Source: a bacterium
Lineage (GTDB): Bacteria; Bacteroidota; Ignavibacteria; Kapaibacteriales; UBA2268
Length of the DNA: 64,000 nucleotides
Reading direction: 5' to 3'
Assembly: GCA_024711295.1 (NCBI GenBank)
Contig: JANJTB010000026.1
Location: 112,808-176,807, forward strand
Numbering within the stretch: the stretch's first letter is position 1; the number at the start of each line of letters is the position of its first letter. Shown piece after piece: positions 1-10,599 of the stretch. The notes beneath the pieces were generated by a model. That model made no database searches. It saw only the letters and a list, made by a program, of their open reading frames with translations, and was not told the DNA's origin. A program made the position numbers and the translations under genes.

Positions 1-961
1 GTCTGAAAGGATTGCTCTTTGATGGTCTGGTTACTAGAGCCAAATAGGGAATTCCAAATCGAACAAATATTATTCCCAATGACATTATCATCCAGGCACC
101 GTTGCTTCTATCCATATACCACAATGTTTCATCCGGAATGTTAGCATACCAGATGAGCAGGAACTGACTAAATGCAATATATGCCCAAAAATTAGTAAAA
201 GCAAACATTAAGGCACCAAGATTATAATAATGATCTTCATTAATATATTTGCTAAGATATCCATTTTCGACCAATAATATTACGATTATTGTAAGTATTG
301 ACAAAGTAGAAAGTACAGATCCGGCAAAATAATAGACACCAAAAATCGTAGAAAACCACTTTGGCTCAAGACTCATTAACCAATCCATAGCTACTACAGA
401 AATGCTTATAGCAAAAATTGGTAAAAATATAGCAGCTAATTTAGCAGATGTCTTTGAAGCTTTTGGATTTTTGTTGACATCCTGCTTAAAAGACCTAACA
501 GAAAGAAGAATAAAGAACAAAATCATCAATCCAAAGATTACCGCATTACGTATAACAAAGAAATCCTGATTAAGATATGGCGCTTTGCCTTTAATATATT
601 TATCTGCTTCGAGTACTTGTGGATTAATCCATACAAATACCTGGTCCAAGTTTATAAACAACGGAATAGCTACGATTGGTACAATAAATACAACACCAGC
701 GAGAATTTCAGTTATTCTTCGGAATGGAACACTCCAATCAGCACCGACAATATGCTCTAATGCTATCAAGAATAATGAACCGAATCCGATAGAAAACAAC
801 CACATAAATACTATTATAAGATTGTAAGAAGCTCTGACTGAATCACTTGTAAATCCAATCCCTGCAAGTGCACCACCTATTGCAAGCAGTGCCAGTCCGA
901 TTAAGGTCAGTTTTGCGGGTAATGGCTTCTTCTCGTATAAAACTACTTCAGCTGAACTCAT
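1..961 (-). CDS. actF: Alternative complex III quinone-binding subunit ActF (partial, C-terminus off the left edge)
   Basis: This is an integral membrane subunit of the quinol:cytochrome c oxidoreductase ACIII, read on the minus strand from an ATG at 959-961. The protein begins MSSAEVVLYEKK. It then shows repeated hydrophobic helices and the conserved stretches GADWSVPFRR, AMDWLMSLEPKWFSTIFGVYYFAG and WYMDRSNGAWM, typical of the ActF/NrfD-related family. The start overlaps the actDE stop (ATGA), and GAGGAGG lies about 7 bases upstream, which indicates translational coupling. About 320 residues are visible. The last part lies outside the window, so the true length cannot be judged. Confidence 0.9.
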   Translation of the reverse strand, partial: MSSAEVVLYEKKPLPAKLTLIGLALLAIGGALAGIGFTSDSVRASYNLIIVFMWLFSIGFGSLFLIALEHIVGADWSVPFRRITEILAGVVFIVPIVAIPLFINLDQVFVWINPQVLEADKYIKGKAPYLNQDFFVIRNAVIFGLMILFFILLSVRSFKQDVNKNPKASKTSAKLAAIFLPIFAISISVVAMDWLMSLEPKWFSTIFGVYYFAGSVLSTLSILTIIVILLVENGYLSKYINEDHYYNLGALMFAFTNFWAYIAFSQFLLIWYANIPDETLWYMDRSNGAWMIMSLGIIFVRFGIPYLALVTRPSKSNPFR

Positions 962-2097
962 TTCATATCCTCCTCTTTAGCATTCAATGCTCTCTGTAAT
1001 GCACGAATGTAAGTAATTATTTGCCAGCGCTCAGTTTCGTTAATCTGTTGAGCATAAGAAGGCATTGTATTTTGTCCCATAGTTATAATGTGAAATATGT
1101 GTCCATCCTTCCAATTTCTTACTTTATCTGTATGTAAACTTGGAGGATTGGGGAATTGACCGTTAAGTCTCGCATTTCCGTTACCGTTGTAATCATGACA
1201 AGGGCTACAGTAAGTATTGTATTTTGCTTTTCCTATAGAAAGATTTTGTTCATTAACATCAAGAGGATTTACCATAAATTTATCTGCTAAATCAATGCTA
1301 TCAGGGTAGAGATAAGGCATTTTGCCTTTGGCAACTGTACCGGCAACAACCTCCCTCATCGAAAATCCATCCTTGAAAAAAGTTGATGGAGATTGTGCTG
1401 AAAGTTTTTGCTGCTTCATCATCCAGTTAAATGGCTCCATAAACATCATCTTATTAAGAGCAAAATAAGTAATACCGGATATTGTAACTGCAATTATTGC
1501 CAAGCCTGTAATGAACTTAGGATCAAACAAGTTATGCTTTACTGATAACTCATCTTCATCATAATAAATCGGTTCTACATCTTTCGAACCTAATTTTTCA
1601 AAAAGTTCCTTAACAGAATCGAAGTTAAAATTTGGATCGTCAGATTCAATTATTGCTCCATACTTATCCGAAGATACCTTCTTCATGTAATTGGTATCAT
1701 GGAGAGGGTGGCTGTTGTTTGGGAATCTAAAAAATACAATGATCATTGATGTAACAGTTGCCACTGAAGCTAGTAAAACTGTCACTTCAAATGTTACAGG
1801 AACAAATGCAGGCAATGGGAATAATGGCTTACCGCCAATGTTATTTGGATAACTTACGACCATTGTACTCCACATCAGAAGTAATGCAAGTACAGCACCT
1901 GTAGCGCCTAAAGCAAATGCAAAATAACCTAATGGCGACCTCTTAAGTTTCATAGCACCATCCATACCATGTACCGGATATGGTGTATGAATATCGAATT
2001 TTTTATAACCTGCTTTTACAATCTCCTTTGCTGCATGAGTAATTTCATCAGGAGTATTGAAGATAGCAGAAATTGAGTGTAATATTTTATTATCCAT
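958..2097 (-). CDS. actDE: Fused ACIII subunits ActD-ActE (DUF3341 membrane domain plus monohaem cytochrome c)
   Basis: The N-terminal ~180 residues match ActD: a soluble segment (IFNTPDEITHAAKEIVKAG) followed by two helices around 57-80 and 100-124. The C-terminal part is a membrane-tethered cytochrome c with a helix near 195-213 and one haem motif CSPCH at about 297-301, with an axial Met candidate in TMPSY. In many ACIII operons ActD and ActE are separate genes, and here one frame covers both. I place the start at the ATG 2095-2097, one base after the actC stop, rather than at the longer upstream ATG inside actC. It should deliver electrons from the complex to oxidase cytochromes in the periplasm. 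Confidence 0.88.
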   Translation of the reverse strand: MDNKILHSISAIFNTPDEITHAAKEIVKAGYKKFDIHTPYPVHGMDGAMKLKRSPLGYFAFALGATGAVLALLLMWSTMVVSYPNNIGGKPLFPLPAFVPVTFEVTVLLASVATVTSMIIVFFRFPNNSHPLHDTNYMKKVSSDKYGAIIESDDPNFNFDSVKELFEKLGSKDVEPIYYDEDELSVKHNLFDPKFITGLAIIAVTISGITYFALNKMMFMEPFNWMMKQQKLSAQSPSTFFKDGFSMREVVAGTVAKGKMPYLYPDSIDLADKFMVNPLDVNEQNLSIGKAKYNTYCSPCHDYNGNGNARLNGQFPNPPSLHTDKVRNWKDGHIFHIITMGQNTMPSYAQQINETERWQIITYIRALQRALNAKEEDMK

Positions 2098-2098
2098 C

Positions 2099-3502
2099 TT
2101 AGTGTCCCTCGCCTGTTGAATGACCAATTCCATGGTGTGACGGCTGAGCTCCATCAACTACAGCTTTAACTTCAGCAATTGATACTACAGGCATAGTTCT
2201 TGTAAATATCAATAATAGAGTAAAGAACCAACCGAAACTACCTATTAAAATACCGAAATCATAAATGGTCGGAGTATAATATGCCCAACTTGAAGGTAAA
2301 TAATCTCTTGATAAGGATGTTACAGTAATTACAAACCTCTCAAACCACATACCAACATTGACCAATACTGCAACAACAAACATAAATGGAATATTTGTTC
2401 TCAATTTTTTAAACCAGAAGAATTGAGGTGCAATAACGTTACAGCTTACCATTATCCAGTATGCCCAAGCATAAGGACCAAATGCTCTGTTTAAAAATGC
2501 AAAAGATTCAACTTCGTGGCCACTATACCAAGCAATGAAAAACTCCATACCATAAGCATAACCAACCATAAGGCCTGTAACGATAATAATTTTGTTCATT
2601 TTCTCTAAAGTATCCAGAGTAATAATATACTCTAAATCAAATACTTTACGAATAATTATTAGTGCATTTTGCACCATTGCAAAACCTGAGAATACCGCAC
2701 CAGCTACGAAATATGGAGGGAAAATTGTTGTATGCCAGCCGGGCATTATTGACACAGCAAAGTCAAATGATACAATTGTGTGTACTGACAATACCAGTGG
2801 AGTAGCAAATCCTGCTAAAACAAGATACATCATCTCATAATGTGACCAATGACGATTCGAAAATCTCCAACCTAAGCTTAAGACCGAGTATATAGTTTTC
2901 TTAATTTTATCTACAGCAGTTGAATTTGATAATCTATCTCTCATTGTTGCGAAATCCGGGACAAGCCCTATGTACCAAAAGACAAAAGACACAGTAAAAT
3001 ATGTTGATACAGCAAATACATCCCATAACAATGGAGATGTGAAATTCACCCAAAGAGAATGTTGATTTGGATAAGGGAATAAATATCCAGCAAGCCATGG
3101 ACGCCCCACGTGTATTAATGGGAATATACCTGCTGTCATAACAGCAAATATTGTCATACCCTCAGCAAATCGAGCAATACCTGTCCTCCATTTTTGTCTG
3201 AACAAATATAAAATTGCAGAAATTAAAGTACCGGCGTGTCCGATACCAACCCAAAATACGAAATTAATAATTGCAAAACCCCAACCAACAGGATTGTTAA
3301 CACCCCAAAGCCCCAGACCTCTGTAAAAAGACATACCTAAGCTGACGGCTCCTATACTGAGCATAGTAAGGGTAAGAGTAATAGCCATAAAGAATTTCTT
3401 GTTTGGTACCTCATTCATTGGTTTAATGATTGAAGCATCAATTTGCTTAAGTGAAGGCTTACCTGCTATTACAGAGGGTTCATGAGTTAATTCAATGCTC
3501 AC
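2099..3502 (-). CDS. actC: ACIII quinone-binding membrane subunit ActC (NrfD-like)
   Basis: The 467-residue polytopic protein belongs to the NrfD/PsrC family and has about ten hydrophobic segments. It contains family-like stretches such as [31 protein letters not shown] and [11 protein letters not shown]. With ActF it forms the membrane arms that oxidise menaquinol. The start is GTG at 3500-3502, inside the last codons of actB, with a strong GGAGGAG about 8 bases upstream. No ATG is as well placed. It is coupled to actB upstream and followed after one base by actDE. Confidence 0.93.
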   Translation of the reverse strand: MSIELTHEPSVIAGKPSLKQIDASIIKPMNEVPNKKFFMAITLTLTMLSIGAVSLGMSFYRGLGLWGVNNPVGWGFAIINFVFWVGIGHAGTLISAILYLFRQKWRTGIARFAEGMTIFAVMTAGIFPLIHVGRPWLAGYLFPYPNQHSLWVNFTSPLLWDVFAVSTYFTVSFVFWYIGLVPDFATMRDRLSNSTAVDKIKKTIYSVLSLGWRFSNRHWSHYEMMYLVLAGFATPLVLSVHTIVSFDFAVSIMPGWHTTIFPPYFVAGAVFSGFAMVQNALIIIRKVFDLEYIITLDTLEKMNKIIIVTGLMVGYAYGMEFFIAWYSGHEVESFAFLNRAFGPYAWAYWIMVSCNVIAPQFFWFKKLRTNIPFMFVVAVLVNVGMWFERFVITVTSLSRDYLPSSWAYYTPTIYDFGILIGSFGWFFTLLLIFTRTMPVVSIAEVKAVVDGAQPSHHGIGHSTGEGH

Positions 3503-6500
3503 CGTGTTTCTCCTCCGTTACTGTATTTCTTAATCTTGATAAATATGTTACATTAGGCTTAACACTGATAGTTTCGAGTACATGATAGCCTAAAGGATGT
3601 TCTCTAAGTTTTGATAGTGGTGATTCAGGATCATTCATATCACCGAAAGTAATTGCCGATGCAGGGCATGCTTCCTGACAAGCTGTTTTAACATCTGTAC
3701 CCTTAATCTTTCGACCATCTTTCGCTGCCGATGTTCTTGCTTCCTGTATTCTCTGAGTACAGAATGTACACTTTTCCATTACACCGCGAGAGCGAACTGT
3801 AACTTCAGGGTTATGCATAAGCTCTAAGGTATCCTGACGATAGTATCCATCAGCAAAATCATTTCTGAAGTCAAAGAAATTATATCTTCTGACTTTGTAA
3901 GGACAGTTGTTGGCACAGTATCTCGTACCTACACAACGGTTATAAGTCATTTGATTCAAACCGTCAGGGCTGTGAGTTGTTGCAACAACCGGACAAACAT
4001 TTTCGCAAGGTGCATTATCGCAATGTTGGCATAACATCGGCTGGAAGCTGGTTACAGGATCTTCAGGTGTACCACTGAAGTAGGTGTCAATCCTCATCCA
4101 ATGCATTTCTCTACCTTTTGATGCTTCTTCTTTACCAACAACAGGAATATTATTTTCAACATTACAAGCTGTAACGCAAGTTCCGCAAGCAGTACATTTG
4201 TTGAGGTCAATTGCCATTCCCCACTTTACATCAGTGTAAACACGATCAGGAGTAATTGAATGATTCTTATACTCATGATGTCCAAGCAAATGAATTTTTT
4301 CAGACTTCAAAGCTTTTTTGAATGCAACTTCATCACCTGCAAATTCAGCTTTTAACCTTCTTTTAGCTTCATCATATTTCTTATTGAAATCTAAATAAAA
4401 AGGTACAGTGTATTCATTAATAATATGGCGTTTGAGATGGAAGTCCTTAACGAATTCCTCATCTAATGAATGGTGTTCCTGAGTTGTTACCAAATGGTGA
4501 ATACCTTCAGCTTTCTTGACACTAACACCGGTATATAAACGGCTTGTTATTCCACCATTGATACTCATCAGAGCAGTTGCATCAAAACCAACATCTTTTC
4601 CAACATCACCTATTGAGGTTCTGCCGTATCCCAATTCAACAGAAATAAAATTATCGGCCATACCCGGTTGTATCAATACAGGAAGTTTTAAGGATCTTCC
4701 TGAAACAGTTACTTCAACCATATCAGCTTCACGATTGAGCTTATCTTCACCAAACTTAACATCCAGTTCTTTTGCTGTAGCTGGCGACATCATAGCATAG
4801 TTGTCCCATACAGACTTAGTAACCGGATGCGGAACTTCCTGAAGCCAGCCGTTATTAGCGAAACGACCATCGCCTATATAATAGGCTGCGCCCAATAAAA
4901 GTGTATAATTTTGTTTTGCAAACTTAAATGGATTAGAGTTTAACGCAGAAATATTGAATGCAGGTTTTTCTGTTTGACCAGCTTTAATTACTGCAACACC
5001 ATCATGAAGAGCAGCAAACCAAAAACTCCTGAAATCAGCTACCGAACCCGATAACGGATAAACCGATATTTCCCAGTTTGACATTAAATATTTGTGATAT
5101 AAATCATGACTGTATCCAGTAACATTATCACTCATCCAATTTAGTAGTGCTGCTTCTTTTTGTCTGGTATCGTGGATTGGGGCTATAACTGGTTGCTGTA
5201 AGCTATAATAACCCGATCTTAATTCAAAATCATTCCATGACTCTAAAGCATGATTTATTGGTATTATATACTGATTAGCCTGGCATGACTCATTTGCAGA
5301 CTCAACCAAAGAAATTATTGTTGGGACTTTTTGATAAGCATCTTTATAACCTAAGTCAGAAGGTAAATGGAAAACAGGATTAGAATCAAAATGAATCAAT
5401 ACACCTACATTACCGCCTTTCATTTTATTGACAAGCGATTTTAACTCATCATTGGTAGATAAAGCTCTTTGAGTTTTGTTTGCTCTTGAGAAGTCATAAA
5501 CATTATTAACAGAGCCAAGGACTTCATTAAGCAAATTGACAGCCACATGAACTGAATTCGGCATTGAAGAACCTGCTACTACTAAAGTCTTGTCAGAGTG
5601 GGCAAGTATATCATGAGCTAATTCATCAATGAATTTTTTATTTAATTTATTTTGATCTGCAAATTGTTGAAGGCTATAACCTGATAAAACAGATAAATCA
5701 CTACCCAAATAAGCATTTTTACCTTTCTTAACAATTTCAGATGCCAAGCTCATAATAAAGCCATAATGTAGTTCCGGAGTAAGCCTCAATCTATAGTCTG
5801 CCATAGCACCGGTTAAGGAATAGTTACCTTCTACTTGATATAGTTTATTAAACTTTTCTGGCATATCCATATCTCTACGTGAAGAGAATTGGCGTATTTG
5901 CTCAGTCACATTACCTTCAGTACCCAAAAAATCACATTCGAACGAAACAATAATATCGGCTGAATCCCACTTGGTTGATGGTAAATCGTAAGAGCCGTAA
6001 GAATCAAACCAAGCAGAAATTTTCTCGCTTTCGTTCAGTAATTCATACGAATATACCTTTGCTGTAGGATACTTAGCAGCAAAATCAATCAATAATTTAT
6101 TCTGAGTCGGCGACAAAATTGAATGAGTTACAATTGCAATCTCTTTTCCTGAATTAGCAGCTTCTTTTAATTTTCCAACAATTTGAGTATCCACTTTTTC
6201 CCAGTCAGACCTTGGCATTTCATCTTTATAAAGAACCAACTTGCTGTCTGATTTTTTGATTGGATATCTTAATCTCGAAGGATCATAAAGGTCCATAATC
6301 ACAGCCTGGTCACCGGCAGATACTTTTCCTTTGCCGATTGGATGTTCAGGATTTCCATCAATCTTTATGGGTCTTCCTTCTCTTGTTTTTACAAGCACTC
6401 CTGCACCATTATTTAAAGTTGAAGCATAATAATTTGCTTCTCCATAAGTAATTGTTTCAGGTTTCTTATTATAAGTGATAATCTCACCCTTGTCATAATA

Positions 6501-6701
6501 ATCAGAGCATGCAGTTGCAGCAAGTGCAGATGATGCACCGAGCAAAGCAAGGAATTTTCTTCTGGATTTATCCGGCAGAGCATTTACATCGAATTCATCA
6601 GTAACACCATTTACGAATTCATGATGAGTAGCTTCTACAGATTCCGGCTTCTGATTATACTGGTTAAGACTTTTCCAAAACTTTGGTTTAGAATTTGTCA
6701 T
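3492..6701 (-). CDS. actB: ACIII iron-sulfur subunit ActB (molybdopterin-fold plus four-cluster ferredoxin domain)
   Basis: The 1069-residue protein has a twin-arginine motif at about 47-55 (RRKFLALLG) followed by a small-residue stretch ending in Cys65. A large molybdoenzyme-like domain comes next; it carries no cofactor in known ACIII. The C-terminal ferredoxin part has cysteine groups [43 protein letters not shown] and ACQEACP, enough for the usual four clusters. It relays electrons from quinol to the haem subunits outside the membrane. AAGGAGGT precedes the ATG. The start overlaps the stop of the small upstream gene by one base, and the 3' end overlaps actC. Confidence 0.95.
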   Translation of the reverse strand: MTNSKPKFWKSLNQYNQKPESVEATHHEFVNGVTDEFDVNALPDKSRRKFLALLGASSALAATACSDYYDKGEIITYNKKPETITYGEANYYASTLNNGAGVLVKTREGRPIKIDGNPEHPIGKGKVSAGDQAVIMDLYDPSRLRYPIKKSDSKLVLYKDEMPRSDWEKVDTQIVGKLKEAANSGKEIAIVTHSILSPTQNKLLIDFAAKYPTAKVYSYELLNESEKISAWFDSYGSYDLPSTKWDSADIIVSFECDFLGTEGNVTEQIRQFSSRRDMDMPEKFNKLYQVEGNYSLTGAMADYRLRLTPELHYGFIMSLASEIVKKGKNAYLGSDLSVLSGYSLQQFADQNKLNKKFIDELAHDILAHSDKTLVVAGSSMPNSVHVAVNLLNEVLGSVNNVYDFSRANKTQRALSTNDELKSLVNKMKGGNVGVLIHFDSNPVFHLPSDLGYKDAYQKVPTIISLVESANESCQANQYIIPINHALESWNDFELRSGYYSLQQPVIAPIHDTRQKEAALLNWMSDNVTGYSHDLYHKYLMSNWEISVYPLSGSVADFRSFWFAALHDGVAVIKAGQTEKPAFNISALNSNPFKFAKQNYTLLLGAAYYIGDGRFANNGWLQEVPHPVTKSVWDNYAMMSPATAKELDVKFGEDKLNREADMVEVTVSGRSLKLPVLIQPGMADNFISVELGYGRTSIGDVGKDVGFDATALMSINGGITSRLYTGVSVKKAEGIHHLVTTQEHHSLDEEFVKDFHLKRHIINEYTVPFYLDFNKKYDEAKRRLKAEFAGDEVAFKKALKSEKIHLLGHHEYKNHSITPDRVYTDVKWGMAIDLNKCTACGTCVTACNVENNIPVVGKEEASKGREMHWMRIDTYFSGTPEDPVTSFQPMLCQHCDNAPCENVCPVVATTHSPDGLNQMTYNRCVGTRYCANNCPYKVRRYNFFDFRNDFADGYYRQDTLELMHNPEVTVRSRGVMEKCTFCTQRIQEARTSAAKDGRKIKGTDVKTACQEACPASAITFGDMNDPESPLSKLREHPLGYHVLETISVKPNVTYLSRLRNTVTEEKHGEH

Positions 6702-6895
6702 CAGCTGTTACCTCCTTTTTTTCTAGGAACAGCAAGAGGATGAATCGCTACTTTTGGTTTTCTTCCGTCAGTAGAGCCTAAATTATTTCCTGCAAATAAC
6801 TTAAAAGGCAAAAGCTGGCTAACAGTAACACCTAAGGCGCCTGCACCAACCAATCCAAAGAACTTTCTGCGGTTTTGCTTCATAACTCTTTTCAT
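6701..6895 (-). CDS. Small Tat-signal protein inside the act operon
   Basis: This short protein of about 64 residues lies between actA and actB. From the chosen ATG (6893-6895) it reads MKRVMKQNRRKFFGLVGAGALGVTVS, a twin-arginine signal, followed by about 35 polar residues rich in Lys and Pro. A longer start at 6943 would overlap actA and has no ribosome site, so I prefer the internal one. Its stop overlaps the actB start. I recognise no domain. The location suggests an accessory or assembly peptide for ACIII, or a remnant of an N-terminal domain, and both are inference. Confidence 0.65.
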   Translation of the reverse strand: MKRVMKQNRRKFFGLVGAGALGVTVSQLLPFKLFAGNNLGSTDGRKPKVAIHPLAVPRKKGGNS

Positions 6896-6926
6896 TATAT
6901 TTCTTGATAAATTTTTTCGGATTAGA

Positions 6927-7499
6927 TTAACGGTGACAAGCATTGCAATGCGTTGGACCGGGATTAACTGCCTGAGTCATCTGAGGCATATTCTCGTGTG
7001 GATTTCTATGACACTCAAGACATGCACCCATTGTAAAAGATTTAACCTGACTGACAACTTCCATCTTACGTACATCGCCGTGACAATTTGCACAATCAAT
7101 ACCTTTAGTTACATGAGCAGCATGATTAAAGTATGCATACTCAGGAACTCTGTGGATTCTTTTCCATGGTATCGGTTGATTATTGTTGTAGTACTCAGTC
7201 AATTTGATGATTTCTGGTTTATCCGTTCGGGCAACCTTGTGGCAGTTCATGCAAATGCTTGCCGCAGGAATGCTTGCATGTCTTGTTTTGCTGACACTGG
7301 TATGGCAATATTGACAATCAATAGCCATATCACCTGCATGCAATTTGTGAGAAAATGCAATTGGCTGCTCAGGTGCATAACCAACACCATCTCTCTCGGG
7401 TTTTGCAATAAAATAAGTGAGAGCAAATGACATCAAAATTACAAAAACAGTTACAGGTAATTTTACCTTGAGTGCGTAATCAAGTATCGTTTTTTTCAC
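6927..7499 (-). CDS. actA: ACIII pentahaem cytochrome c subunit ActA
   Basis: The 190-residue protein has an N-terminal hydrophobic anchor or signal at about 15-32. Five haem-binding motifs follow: CQYCH (62-66), CMNCH (83-87), CANCH (136-140), CLECH (160-164) and CNACH (185-189). Five haems in a short multihaem protein at the head of the operon is the hallmark of ActA, which passes electrons from ActB toward ActE and downstream acceptors. It is the first gene of the operon, and about 250 bases of noncoding DNA upstream should carry the operon promoter. Confidence 0.95.
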   Translation of the reverse strand: MKKTILDYALKVKLPVTVFVILMSFALTYFIAKPERDGVGYAPEQPIAFSHKLHAGDMAIDCQYCHTSVSKTRHASIPAASICMNCHKVARTDKPEIIKLTEYYNNNQPIPWKRIHRVPEYAYFNHAAHVTKGIDCANCHGDVRKMEVVSQVKSFTMGACLECHRNPHENMPQMTQAVNPGPTHCNACHR

Positions 7500-7749
7500 A
7501 TTCCGCCTGTCAAAAGTTTTTAATTATTTGTTTTGAATTGAATTCTAAAAAGCAAGATATAAAAAGTAATTTATCGTTTGGAATTAACTTATATTTTACG
7601 AAAAATTCAGCTAATACCAACATTTTGAGATAATTTTTAGATACAAATTTCAAATTTGCACTAAAAATCTATGCAAAATAATACTAAATTTTAACTTATA
7701 CAAACCTAATCAATGAAAAATTTAACTTATGCTAAATTTTTCTGCTAAA
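7500..7749. other. AT-rich spacer carrying the act operon promoter
   Basis: No open frame of note lies here. It separates the end of the TauE-like gene (upstream on the minus strand) from actA. An imperfect AT-rich inverted pair near 7713-7735 (AAATTT arms) could slow transcription out of the cco accessory operon. I cannot assign promoter boxes with confidence. Confidence 0.4.
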
Positions 7750-8463
7750 TTAATGACAACAAGAAGGAGCCTCACTAACAACTTTATCAGGTAGCTGTGG
7801 ACTTATCAATGGTATTCCAAGTGATAAACCTCTAAGAATCATTAGGATAGCAACTAAAGCAACTCCATAAGGAATAAGTTTGGTTAATTTTTTTCTTAAA
7901 TTCAATGTTAACATATTTTTGGTAAAGTACAGTAATGCCAGCATTGGTACAGTTCCGATACCAAAAGCTGACATATATAATGTTGAAGTCAACAAGTCGG
8001 TAGAGGCAAAGGAACCAGCCAAAGCTATATAAACAAGCCCGCAAGGTAATAATCCATTTAAGAATCCAAAAATCAAAAGTGAGAACATACTTTTTGAATT
8101 AAAAAATTCATTAAATTTTCGCTTGAAACTCATTACAAATGAGTTGACAAATTTAATATTTCCTCTACCTTGATAGTATTTGCGTGGTATAATCAAGAAT
8201 AGCAACATCAGAATACCGGTAGCAACGGCTACATACTCCTGAATTCCTGCTAATCTAAGAGGTGTGCCGACAAATCCAAGAAGAAGCCCCATTACAGAAT
8301 AAGTAATTACTCTTCCGAAGTTATAAACAAGAGATTCAAGCAAAATACCTAATCTTGAAGAACTTCTGTGAGGTATAGCAATGGCTATTGGTCCGCACAT
8401 TCCTAAACAGTGAAAGCTGCCTAAAATGCCCAGCACAAATCCGGCAGATATTTCGACAAACAT
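7750..8463 (-). CDS. TauE/SafE-like (DsbD_2/UreH-type) membrane protein of the cbb3 accessory operon
   Basis: The 237-residue membrane protein has about six helices and two family motifs, SFHCLGMCGPIAIAIP near residue 17 and NGLLPCGLVYIALAGS near 135. The cysteine-proline-containing helices suggest copper or redox handling. The C-terminus ends SCCH, a possible metal ligand. Proteins of this family commonly follow ccoG and ccoH in Bacteroidota and are linked to cbb3 assembly or copper supply. The name sulfite exporter is a family label, not evidence of sulfite transport. It is separated from ccoH by 8 bases. Confidence 0.82.
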   Translation of the reverse strand: MFVEISAGFVLGILGSFHCLGMCGPIAIAIPHRSSSRLGILLESLVYNFGRVITYSVMGLLLGFVGTPLRLAGIQEYVAVATGILMLLFLIIPRKYYQGRGNIKFVNSFVMSFKRKFNEFFNSKSMFSLLIFGFLNGLLPCGLVYIALAGSFASTDLLTSTLYMSAFGIGTVPMLALLYFTKNMLTLNLRKKLTKLIPYGVALVAILMILRGLSLGIPLISPQLPDKVVSEAPSCCH

Positions 8464-8471
8464 AATTTCAC

Positions 8472-8921
8472 CTATTTTATTACGAGAATATCTTCGTTAT
8501 AGTATGCAATGTCACCATTTTTCCAATCTACTTTTACACGCCACAAACCTTTGTTGATTTTTGTTGCGTCCAATATCTGTTTACCATCCGTTTCGGGATT
8601 CACGGCCAATTTAAAGTCAAGTTTCTTATCAGATGGTCTAAAGAAAGTAATTTCACCGCTGATGTTTTTATTCAAATTATCTGTTGGAAATATCAGTAAA
8701 ACTTTGTCATCAACTTGAGTGATACTCATTTTCCTTTCCAATTTATTCACTCTTTGGATTTTATTTATCTTATCCTGATAAACCAATTCATTTTCGTAGT
8801 AATCTTCATCAACCAAATCAACCTGATTAAATCTGGTAAATATTACAAAAGCAACCAGTACCAAGACAAATAATATATAAAATATGGCTATTGAAATGCC
8901 CCAATGAAATTTAAACTTCAT
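8472..8921 (-). CDS. ccoH: cbb3 oxidase accessory protein CcoH (FixH family)
   Basis: The 149-residue protein has one N-terminal membrane helix (about 6-28) followed by a conserved DEDYYENELVYQDKINK segment. A beta-rich extracytoplasmic domain ends in GLWRVKVDWKNGDIAYYNE. This is the FixH layout; CcoH is needed for stable assembly of the cbb3 complex. It lies between ccoG and the TauE-like gene, with short spacers on both sides, so the three are one operon. Confidence 0.9.
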   Translation of the reverse strand: MKFKFHWGISIAIFYILFVLVLVAFVIFTRFNQVDLVDEDYYENELVYQDKINKIQRVNKLERKMSITQVDDKVLLIFPTDNLNKNISGEITFFRPSDKKLDFKLAVNPETDGKQILDATKINKGLWRVKVDWKNGDIAYYNEDILVIK

Positions 8922-8936
8922 AATTTATTTCCTTTT

Positions 8937-10409
8937 TTAATTCATACCTGGGATTGGTCCACTGAAACCAGCCGACACTTCCTGTAATAAAACTCCGTTC
9001 GATAATATACCAATCTTTACTGTGTTTCTGGTACCGGTAATCTTGGTTTTAGGAACTTTTAATATGAATGTTGCACTTGTAAATGTTTCTGACTTTATTT
9101 CGATTTTGTCTTTTCCAATCAATTCAATGGTTGCTTCGGGTATTTCCAATGCTTTTAATTCGATTGGCATATTTTTGAAAGTTTTATTAATTATAGTTGC
9201 AGTATAAACATTCGAAATCATACCATCAGGAGTAATTTGGTACATAGTCCCTTTGGCTCTTAAGATAGTTGCCTCTACATCACCTCTGTTAATCAATAAA
9301 GCAGTAGAAATTCCCAATAACAACAATAAGATAGCTGAATATAAAATTATTCTTGCGGTAATCTTAAAATTCATTTTTTCTTCAATTTGAGAATGTGAAG
9401 CATATTTAATCAAGCTCTTAGGTCTGTTGACTTTGTCCATTACCTCATCACAAGCATCCATACAAGCTGTGCAGTTAACACATTCAAGTTGAGTACCATT
9501 ACGAATATCAATTCCGGTCGGACATACCTTTACGCAATTTCCACAATCAATACAATCACCTAAATTATCAGCATTCTTTTTGAATTTGCCTCTTGGTTCA
9601 CCCCTTTTGTAATCATAAGCAACTACAATTGTATTTTTGTCAATCAAAACTGATTGCAGCCTTCCGTAAGGACATACAAAAGTACATGCCTGCTCTCTAA
9701 ACCAGGAAAATACAAAATAGAAAGCTCCTGAGAAAAACAGAACAGCAGTAAATGTTGATGCATGAGCAAAAGGTCCATCTGAGACAAGCATACCAAGTCT
9801 GTCTATTCCAACGATGTATGCCAGGAAAATATTGCTAACAATAAAGGACATAATAATAAAAATTGTATGTTTGAGTGTCCTTTTAAAGATTTTTTCACCA
9901 TTCCATTCTTGTTCTGCAAGCCTTTTTTGCTGCTGATAATCTCCATCAATAAGATATTCAATTTTTCTGAACACCATTTCCATAAATATAGTTTGGGGAC
10001 ATGCCCAACCACACCATATCCTTCCAAATACAGCTGTAAACAATACTATAAATATTACTAATGCTAGAAATGATATGGCAAAAATATGAAAATCCTGAGG
10101 CCAGAAAACTACACCGAAAATGATAAACTTTCTCTGCAATACATCTAATAGTAAAAATGGATTCCCATTAATTTTAATAAATGGAGTAATTATCATAATT
10201 GCTAATAATAGTACTGCAACTATAGCTCTCCATTTGTGAAATTTTCCTGATGGCTTTTTGGGATGTATCATTAATCTGTGACCTTTTTTGTCGATGTTTG
10301 ATACTCTATCCCTGAATGATACACCTGTCTCGGTAATCAATTTATCTTTATCGTCAAAGATTTCCTCGTTTGTATCTTTGACCTTCAATTCTTTAAATGA
10401 ATTACTCAT
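8937..10409 (-). CDS. ccoG: cbb3 oxidase accessory ferredoxin-like protein CcoG (FixG)
   Basis: This membrane iron-sulfur protein helps reduce and insert copper during cbb3 assembly. Visible motifs are CGWACPQTIFMEMVFRKIE, EQACTFVCPYGRLQ, and a two-cluster ferredoxin segment with CIDCGNCVKVCPTG and CVNCTACMDACDE. An Ig-like C-terminal domain follows. About five helices surround these motifs. I chose the ATG at 10407-10409 (490 residues). A GTG at 10446-10448 would add 13 residues but sits almost on its AAAGG. A short out-of-frame reading frame of 17 codons starts at 10457 and stops across the chosen ATG, so coupling is possible. Confidence 0.93.
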   Translation of the reverse strand: MSNSFKELKVKDTNEEIFDDKDKLITETGVSFRDRVSNIDKKGHRLMIHPKKPSGKFHKWRAIVAVLLLAIMIITPFIKINGNPFLLLDVLQRKFIIFGVVFWPQDFHIFAISFLALVIFIVLFTAVFGRIWCGWACPQTIFMEMVFRKIEYLIDGDYQQQKRLAEQEWNGEKIFKRTLKHTIFIIMSFIVSNIFLAYIVGIDRLGMLVSDGPFAHASTFTAVLFFSGAFYFVFSWFREQACTFVCPYGRLQSVLIDKNTIVVAYDYKRGEPRGKFKKNADNLGDCIDCGNCVKVCPTGIDIRNGTQLECVNCTACMDACDEVMDKVNRPKSLIKYASHSQIEEKMNFKITARIILYSAILLLLLGISTALLINRGDVEATILRAKGTMYQITPDGMISNVYTATIINKTFKNMPIELKALEIPEATIELIGKDKIEIKSETFTSATFILKVPKTKITGTRNTVKIGILSNGVLLQEVSAGFSGPIPGMN

Positions 10410-10540
10410 ATTTACCAGTTCTTTTGACCAACCTTTTTGGTCGACCACCTTTCATTATTCTATAAACAAATTATAACTTTGTATGAAATGTAATTATGTA
10501 ATGTATCTGTACACCTAGACAAAATCTAACTGTTCATAAA

Positions 10541-10591
10541 CTTAAAAAATAATGGAGCAGTACAAATAAACGAACCTTTTATACTGCTCCA
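10541..10591 (-). terminator. Rho-independent terminator of the ccoS-NO-Q-P operon
   Basis: On the minus strand, just after the ccoP stop, a perfect 10-bp stem (TGGAGCAGTA at 10553-10562 with its complement at 10582-10591) and a 19-base loop is followed by TTATTTTTT. It separates the structural oxidase genes from ccoG. Confidence 0.85.
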
Positions 10592-10599
10592 ACTAAAAA

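Noticed and set aside
6933..7430. A 165-codon plus-strand open frame across actA
   Set aside because: It is antisense to a gene with five haem motifs, has an unnatural composition rich in Cys, Ile and Ser, and no ribosome site.
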